Shown piece after piece: positions 5,788 to 9,282 of a stretch of DNA of 9,282 nucleotides (the stretch's first letter is position 1; each line of letters opens with the position of its first letter). Position numbers and translations under genes: made by a program. The notes beneath the pieces were generated by a model that made no database searches, was not told the DNA's origin, and saw only the letters and a program-made list of their open reading frames with translations. This DNA comes from Candidatus Peregrinibacteria bacterium (GTDB taxonomy: Bacteria > Patescibacteriota > Gracilibacteria > UBA1369 > LOWO2-01-FULL-3): NCBI GenBank assembly GCA_018664365.1, contig JABJOK010000035.1:1-9282 (forward strand), written 5' to 3'.

Positions 5788-6546
5788 CTACTTCGCCACG
5801 AAACTCGTAGCGCCTAACCAAGCCAGATCAAAGATAGCTCGGTTTGTTTCAGCATTAGCAGGACTTTCATAAATACCTCCCATAAGCTCATCCTTATCAA
5901 AGGAAACAGTTACTACCTTGTCATCATAGATATATTGAGCGTTTTTAAAGGCAAATTGCTGTGGATTTACTGCAAATATCTCTAAGATATCGGCCTCAAT
6001 ACGATCCCCAAGCCTTTCCTTTATAAATGTCCTATGAAACTCATCATTTGGGCAAAGAAGTCTGTGTTTTAGCCCTTTCTCTAGCACTTCCTTTTGGTAT
6101 TTAGTTAAATAATCGGCAAAAAGGTCCTGTGCCATCTCAAAATTAGTATAACCAATAACCTCGGTTTTACTCTCTAGCATGTCTTTAAAGACCTCCCATA
6201 TGTCATCTTTTCCCTCAAAGAACTGAATTTTAGGCTTAAAGGTATGTGCACTTTGCAGATCAATCAACTCAGGAACAACGGATTTAGCAGTTTCAAAGCG
6301 TTCTTCAATGCGATTCAGCAGAAACTGTGGATTAACAGGGTAAAAGAATAGGATTCCCCTTTTCTTAGCCTTTCTTGCAAAGCCCTTCTTCTCAAGATTT
6401 TCCAGAGTATTGTATGTGGTTACACGATGAGAATGTGCCTTTCGAGCAATCGTACTAGCAAATCCACCACCAGTCTCAAGTAGAGCCATATAGCAGTCAG
6501 ATTCTTCTGAAGTAAAACCTAGTTTTTCCAAATCATCCTTAATCAT
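5788..6546 (-). CDS. TrmB-family transcriptional regulator
   Basis: DNA-binding regulator with the TrmB layout: a winged helix-turn-helix plus a C-terminal effector-binding domain. From ATG 6546 it has 252 residues. The HTH domain spans about 5-68 (LEKLGFTSEESDCYMALLE, then STIARKAHSHRVTTYNTLEN and LEKKGF). The linker KPKIQFFEGKDDIWEVFKDM (104-123) and the remaining residues to LAWLGA (241-246) match the PLD-like C-terminal half typical of bacterial TrmB proteins, as I recall them. The reading frame continues upstream to a TTG at 6588, but that would place the promoter inside the gene, so ATG 6546 is preferred. It is divergent from the Cys-rich gene across a 141-bp gap with matched palindromes, which suggests autoregulation and control of the neighbour. 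In archaea TrmB senses sugars; the ligand here is unknown. Confidence 0.88.
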   Translation of the reverse strand: MIKDDLEKLGFTSEESDCYMALLETGGGFASTIARKAHSHRVTTYNTLENLEKKGFARKAKKRGILFFYPVNPQFLLNRIEERFETAKSVVPELIDLQSAHTFKPKIQFFEGKDDIWEVFKDMLESKTEVIGYTNFEMAQDLFADYLTKYQKEVLEKGLKHRLLCPNDEFHRTFIKERLGDRIEADILEIFAVNPQQFAFKNAQYIYDDKVVTVSFDKDELMGGIYESPANAETNRAIFDLAWLGATSFVAK

Positions 6547-6556
6547 TGTAGCATGG

Positions 6557-6574
6557 TGTAGATGGTCGTCTACA
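6557..6574. repeat. Inverted repeat TGTAGA-N6-TCTACA in the regulator leader
   Basis: Perfect 6-bp arms around 6 bases, placed between the -10 box and ATG of the TrmB-family gene. It may be a further half-site pair for the same regulator (TGTA...TACA ends) or a leader hairpin. Confidence 0.4.
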
Positions 6575-6577
6575 GAT

Positions 6578-6605
6578 ATTGTATACAACTATGTCGCATT
6601 GTAAA
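6578..6605 (-). promoter_or_regulatory. Promoter of the TrmB-family regulator gene
   Basis: On the minus strand the -35 TTTACA (6600-6605), a 16-bp spacer and the -10 TACAAT (6578-6583), each five of six to consensus. The -10 is 31 bp before ATG 6546. The box is covered by the palindrome at 6579-6588. Confidence 0.6.
6579..6588. promoter_or_regulatory. Palindrome TTGTATACAA, candidate operator
   Basis: A perfect 10-bp palindrome overlapping the -10 box of the TrmB-family gene. It shares the pattern TGT-WW-ACA with the palindrome at 6634-6643. A bound repressor here would block the regulator's own promoter. The palindrome is seen; binding is inferred. Confidence 0.45.
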
Positions 6606-6633
6606 GGTAAAAAAGCAGGGGCATTGCGAAAAG

Positions 6634-6643
6634 CTGTTAACAG
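6634..6643. promoter_or_regulatory. Palindrome CTGTTAACAG, candidate operator
   Basis: A perfect 10-bp palindrome covering the -35 box of the Cys-rich gene. Its centre is 55 bp from the centre of TTGTATACAA. Both carry the TGT-WW-ACA core. A repressor bound here would compete with RNA polymerase. Confidence 0.45.
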
Positions 6644-6664
6644 ATTGCTAATTCAATGTATTAT
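6637..6664 (+). promoter_or_regulatory. Promoter of the Cys-rich zinc-ribbon gene
   Basis: On the plus strand the -35 TTAACA (6637-6642), a 16-bp spacer and the -10 TATTAT (6659-6664), each five of six to consensus. The ATG follows 23 bp later. The -35 box lies inside the palindrome at 6634-6643. Confidence 0.6.
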
Positions 6665-6687
6665 TTAAAACTGACTAATCACACACT

Positions 6688-8322
6688 ATGATTTGTAAAC
6701 AATGCCAATCAGAATTTGAACACTTATCAGGGGAGGAAGATGCATATAAGAAGTTCCAATGCCCGCCACCATCTGAGTGCTCTGACTGTAGAAAACGCAG
6801 AAGGATGTCATTCAGGAATGAAAGGCGGCTTTATCACAATAAAAGTCACAAATCAGGGCGATTAATCATAACTTTATATCCCCCAGACACCCCTTTTAAG
6901 ATAATTGACCAGGATGAATGGTGGGATGATAGTTTTGACGCAACCGAGTATGGAAGGGACTATGATTTTTCACGCCCATTCTTTGAGCAGTTCAGGGATC
7001 TACAAAGAGATGTTCCAAGATGGTCACGAATATTCATGAATTGTGAAAACAGCGATTTTACAAACAACTGTGCCAATACTAGGAATAGCTATTTAGCCTT
7101 TTCGTGTCACGACAGTGAGGATTTATATTATTGCGTAAGATCAAATAGATCTAACAACTGTATAGATTGCCATACCATATCGGCATGCGAATATTGCTCA
7201 AGCTGTATAGATTGCGATAAATGCCACAACGTACACTTCTCTCAGTCAGCAGAAAATTCTCACGATAGTTATTACCTATTTGACTGTAATGCATGCAGCG
7301 ACTGCATTATGTGTGTTGGACTAAGGCAAGCCAAGTACAGGATCCTAAATAAACAATATACAAAAGAAGAATACGAGAAATATAAAAAAGACTTTCTTAA
7401 AAGGCTTTGGACAGACGGAAAAAACATAGAAGCCATGTTTGAGGATCTCAAGAAACAGATCAAGCATCGTAATGTGCAGATCATTAATAGCGATAATTGT
7501 AGCGGAAATTTTATTGTTAATTCAAAAAACGTCACTAATGGATTCAACATTTCCGATAGTCAGGATTGTATAAACGTTTTTCACTCTGATAGACTTAAAA
7601 ACTGTTATGACAACCACTACAACGATAAATCCGAGCTCTGCCTAGAATGCGACACATGTTATGAGGCTTACAATTCTAAGTTCTCAACCTATTTTGTTAG
7701 TGGAAAAAATGTCCAATACTGTGATCAGTGCTTTTTTATTGAGAACTGCTTTGGGTCTATTGGTCTGAAGAAAAAGAAAAACATGATTTTAAATCAGGAA
7801 TACTCGGAGACGGATTACAAGATTATGCTAAACAAGATAAGGTCTCACATGCAGGAGACAGGAGAGTACGGGAAGCCTTTCCCTGCAACATTATCTGCAT
7901 TTGCCTATAACGAGACGGTCGCACACGAGAGCTACCCCATGACAAAAGAAGAGGCGCAGGCTCAGGGGTATTTCTGGCATGAAGATGCAGAAGAGGCTCA
8001 GCATTTTGGTAACAAATATGAAATCCCAAATACGGCTGAAGAAACAGATGAATCTATCTGTGAAAAAATACTTACTTGTGAAGTATCAGAAAAGAATTAC
8101 AAACTAATACCTCAGGAATATAAGTTTTATCGGAAATTCAAACTCCCTTTGCCAAGAAAATGTCCTGATCAAAGATACAAAGCACTATTGGGACTAAGAA
8201 CAAAAGAGCAGCTGCGCTCAACCAAATGTGATGATTGTGGATCCTCAATAAAAACCGCATACAAAAAGGATGAGCCTTTCAAAATCATATGTGAAAAGTG
8301 TTACCTAAAAACAGTTTATTAA
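6688..8322 (+). CDS. Cys-rich multi-zinc-ribbon protein of CPR type, internally duplicated, function unknown
   Basis: This 544-residue protein has 36 Cys. From memory, similar proteins are common in CPR genomes, sometimes mislabelled Caib/baif; no function is known to me. An N-terminal CxxC pair (Cys3/6, Cys31/34) precedes the basic RKRRRMSFRNERRLYH. A ribbon-like segment at 52-79 has lost its Cys. DFSRPFFEQF (93-102) follows. Two repeats come next (about 120-240 and 266-390), each dense in Cys, Asn and Asp and ending in a GL...K..ILNK/Q.Y....Y motif (211-229, 359-377). These resemble beta-helix rungs. A domain with YNETVAHESYPMTKEEAQAQG (407-427) leads to a second basic patch and an intact ribbon (Cys514, 517, 535, 538). 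There is no signal peptide, so it is likely cytoplasmic and could bind nucleic acid through its basic ribbons. It is divergent from the TrmB-family gene and probably controlled by it. Confidence 0.85.
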   Translation: MICKQCQSEFEHLSGEEDAYKKFQCPPPSECSDCRKRRRMSFRNERRLYHNKSHKSGRLIITLYPPDTPFKIIDQDEWWDDSFDATEYGRDYDFSRPFFEQFRDLQRDVPRWSRIFMNCENSDFTNNCANTRNSYLAFSCHDSEDLYYCVRSNRSNNCIDCHTISACEYCSSCIDCDKCHNVHFSQSAENSHDSYYLFDCNACSDCIMCVGLRQAKYRILNKQYTKEEYEKYKKDFLKRLWTDGKNIEAMFEDLKKQIKHRNVQIINSDNCSGNFIVNSKNVTNGFNISDSQDCINVFHSDRLKNCYDNHYNDKSELCLECDTCYEAYNSKFSTYFVSGKNVQYCDQCFFIENCFGSIGLKKKKNMILNQEYSETDYKIMLNKIRSHMQETGEYGKPFPATLSAFAYNETVAHESYPMTKEEAQAQGYFWHEDAEEAQHFGNKYEIPNTAEETDESICEKILTCEVSEKNYKLIPQEYKFYRKFKLPLPRKCPDQRYKALLGLRTKEQLRSTKCDDCGSSIKTAYKKDEPFKIICEKCYLKTVY

Positions 8323-8335
8323 AACGCTTCTTCGC

Positions 8336-8344
8336 TGCTATAAT
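8336..8344 (+). promoter_or_regulatory. Extended -10 promoter of ftsE
   Basis: TGCTATAAT is a perfect extended -10 (TGn plus TATAAT at 8339-8344), which can work without a -35 box; none is clear here. The start codon is 21 bp downstream, giving a leader of about 15 nt. It sits in the 43-bp gap after the Cys-rich gene, where no terminator is visible, so readthrough into ftsE is also possible. Confidence 0.7.
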
Positions 8345-8365
8345 TGGGCCGTCTAATTTTTACCT

Positions 8366-9040
8366 ATGATTACAATCGACGGCGTTACAAAGAAGTACGG
8401 ACAGAAGAAAGTTTTAGATGATGTGACTTTTACTGTTGAAGGAGGCGAATTCCTTTCAATAGTAGGACCTTCAGGAGCAGGGAAGACAACACTTTTGCAT
8501 GCCTTAATTGGAGCTGAAGATATTGATGCAGGAGGAATTAATGTAGATCACTACGAAGTTGAGAAACTTTCTCACAGCAAAGTGCAGGAATACAGAAGAA
8601 GAATTGGAATTGTTTTTCAAGATTTTAAACTTCTTCCACAAAAGACCGTTTTCGAAAACGTAGCATTTGCACTTGAGGTAGCAGGTCATTCAAAGGGATT
8701 CATTCAGAAAAGAACAACAGAAGTATTAAAGCTAACAGGGCTTGAGGAACTTAGAAGACATTTCCCAAGACAACTATCAGGAGGAGAAAAACAGAGAACC
8801 GCAATCGCAAGAGCCCTAGTGCACGCACCAGAGCTTTTATTTGCAGATGAACCAACAGGGAATCTAGATCCAGACAACGCAATCGCTCTAGGAAAACTTT
8901 TACTCAAAATTAATAAACACGGAACTACTGTAATAGTAGCAACTCACAATAAAGATATAGTTAATACAGTTAAACAGCGTGTCATCACTCTCGATAAGGG
9001 CAGAATCAAGAGTGATAAGAAGAATTCAACGTATAAATAA
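8366..9040 (+). CDS. ftsE: FtsE-type ABC transporter ATPase (cell division)
   Basis: ATPase that, with the membrane protein FtsX, controls peptidoglycan hydrolases at the division site. The 224 residues carry Walker A GPSGAGKTT (34-42), a Q-loop with the FtsE-like VFQDFKLLP (83-91), TVFENVAFALEVAG (94-107), the signature LSGGEKQR (137-144), Walker B LLFADEPTGNLD (157-168) and the H-loop ATHNKD (192-197, His194). The FQDFKLL stretch and the short length favour FtsE over LolD- or MacB-like ATPases, though these are close relatives. The C-terminal tail is basic (KSDKKNSTYK). It has an extended -10 promoter. The next gene, 11 bp on, is purM and not ftsX, so the membrane partner must be encoded elsewhere or this ATPase has another partner. 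Confidence 0.85.
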   Translation: MITIDGVTKKYGQKKVLDDVTFTVEGGEFLSIVGPSGAGKTTLLHALIGAEDIDAGGINVDHYEVEKLSHSKVQEYRRRIGIVFQDFKLLPQKTVFENVAFALEVAGHSKGFIQKRTTEVLKLTGLEELRRHFPRQLSGGEKQRTAIARALVHAPELLFADEPTGNLDPDNAIALGKLLLKINKHGTTVIVATHNKDIVNTVKQRVITLDKGRIKSDKKNSTYK

Positions 9041-9051
9041 CCTTTTTAATA

Positions 9052-9282
9052 ATGGCGACTTATGAAGATGCCGGTGTAAACATTGATCTCGGCGATAAGT
9101 GTTCAGCAATTGCATATCAAGCAGCAAAAAATACATTCACAGGAAGAAAAGGCATGATCGGAGAGCCTTTAGTTGATAATGGAGGATTTTCAGGAGCTCT
9201 AGATATGGGAGATTACTATCTTGTGCAAAACGATGACGGTATTGGAACAAAGATGATCATTTCAGAGAAAATAGAAAAATAC
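9052..9282 (+). CDS. purM: Phosphoribosylformylglycinamidine cyclo-ligase (AIR synthetase), N-terminal part
   Basis: PurM closes FGAM to AIR with ATP in de novo purine synthesis. Only the first 77 codons are in the window; the frame is open to the right edge. The N-terminus TYEDAGVNIDLGDK (3-16) matches the PurM YxDAGVDIxxG signature. It is followed by GGFSGALDM (44-52), corresponding to the GGFGGLFDL region, and NDDGIGTKM (59-67), corresponding to the nucleotide-binding DGVGTK motif. The start is ATG 9052, 11 bp after the ftsE stop, so the two are probably cotranscribed. The gap CCTTTTTAATA has no Shine-Dalgarno sequence. A related PurM-superfamily enzyme cannot be excluded from so short a piece, but the AGV(D/N)I motif makes PurM by far the best reading. 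Confidence 0.9.
   Translation, partial: MATYEDAGVNIDLGDKCSAIAYQAAKNTFTGRKGMIGEPLVDNGGFSGALDMGDYYLVQNDDGIGTKMIISEKIEKY

Noticed and set aside
6547..6588. TTG start at 6588 for the TrmB-family gene
   Set aside because: It adds 14 residues unlike the family and places the start inside the -10 box and palindrome. ATG 6546 directly precedes the conserved HTH helix.
7045..7420. Possible CRISPR-like or DNA-level tandem repeat in the Cys-rich gene
   Set aside because: The repetition is at the protein level (Cys, Asn, Asp codons). The DNA shows no regularly spaced identical repeat.
6688..8322. CoA-transferase (Caib/baif) label for the Cys-rich protein
   Set aside because: I recall this label on similar proteins, but nothing in the sequence resembles a CoA-transferase. 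It is dominated by CxxC ribbons and Cys/Asn repeats.
1..9282. Recoded TGA (as Gly) as in some CPR lineages
   Set aside because: The recombinase ends at TGA exactly at its expected C-terminus, and all the other genes read through with no in-frame TGA.

Overview
This 9.3 kb window is gene-dense, AT-rich bacterial DNA. It has eleven protein genes, two of them cut by the window edges, and no gap longer than about 140 bp. I see no rRNA, tRNA, CRISPR array, insertion sequence or phage gene. The best guess is a Patescibacteria / Candidate Phyla Radiation genome, perhaps of the Parcubacteria group. This rests on the Cys-rich zinc-ribbon protein at 6688-8322, which I know from memory as a CPR-type family, on the TrmB-type regulator, on tiny intergenic gaps and on start codons without Shine-Dalgarno sequences. 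The standard bacterial code fits, because TGA is used as a stop.

Left part, minus strand (1-3861): the N-terminal 322 codons of a UvrD/PcrA helicase; a secreted L,D-transpeptidase with its own promoter and terminator; and a two-gene unit in which a dGTPase-like HD phosphohydrolase (dgt) is followed by the ribonucleotide reductase repressor NrdR. Both dgt and nrdR products would be expected to hold dNTP pools down.

Middle (3861-5718): a divergent promoter pair with overlapping -10 boxes drives dgt leftward and a small, highly charged unknown gene rightward. That gene ends at a strong terminator whose T-run touches the start codon of a Xer-type tyrosine recombinase. The recombinase converges, with abutting stop codons, on an unknown 153-residue minus-strand gene.

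Right part (5788-9282): a TrmB-family regulator is divergent from a 544-residue Cys-rich protein with internal duplication. The 141-bp gap between them holds two matched 10-bp palindromes (TGT-WW-ACA core), one on each promoter, which suggests shared control. After this come an FtsE-type ABC ATPase with an extended -10 promoter and, 11 bp further on, the start of purM. The usual partner ftsX is absent from that position.

The strongest window-wide pattern is in translation starts. None of the eleven has a convincing Shine-Dalgarno sequence. In the eight genes where a promoter can be proposed, the -10 box sits about 18-31 bp upstream of the start codon, implying uniformly short leaders. The most unusual protein is the Cys-rich one: it carries an intact C-terminal zinc ribbon and an N-terminal copy of the same ribbon in which all four cysteine positions have been replaced.
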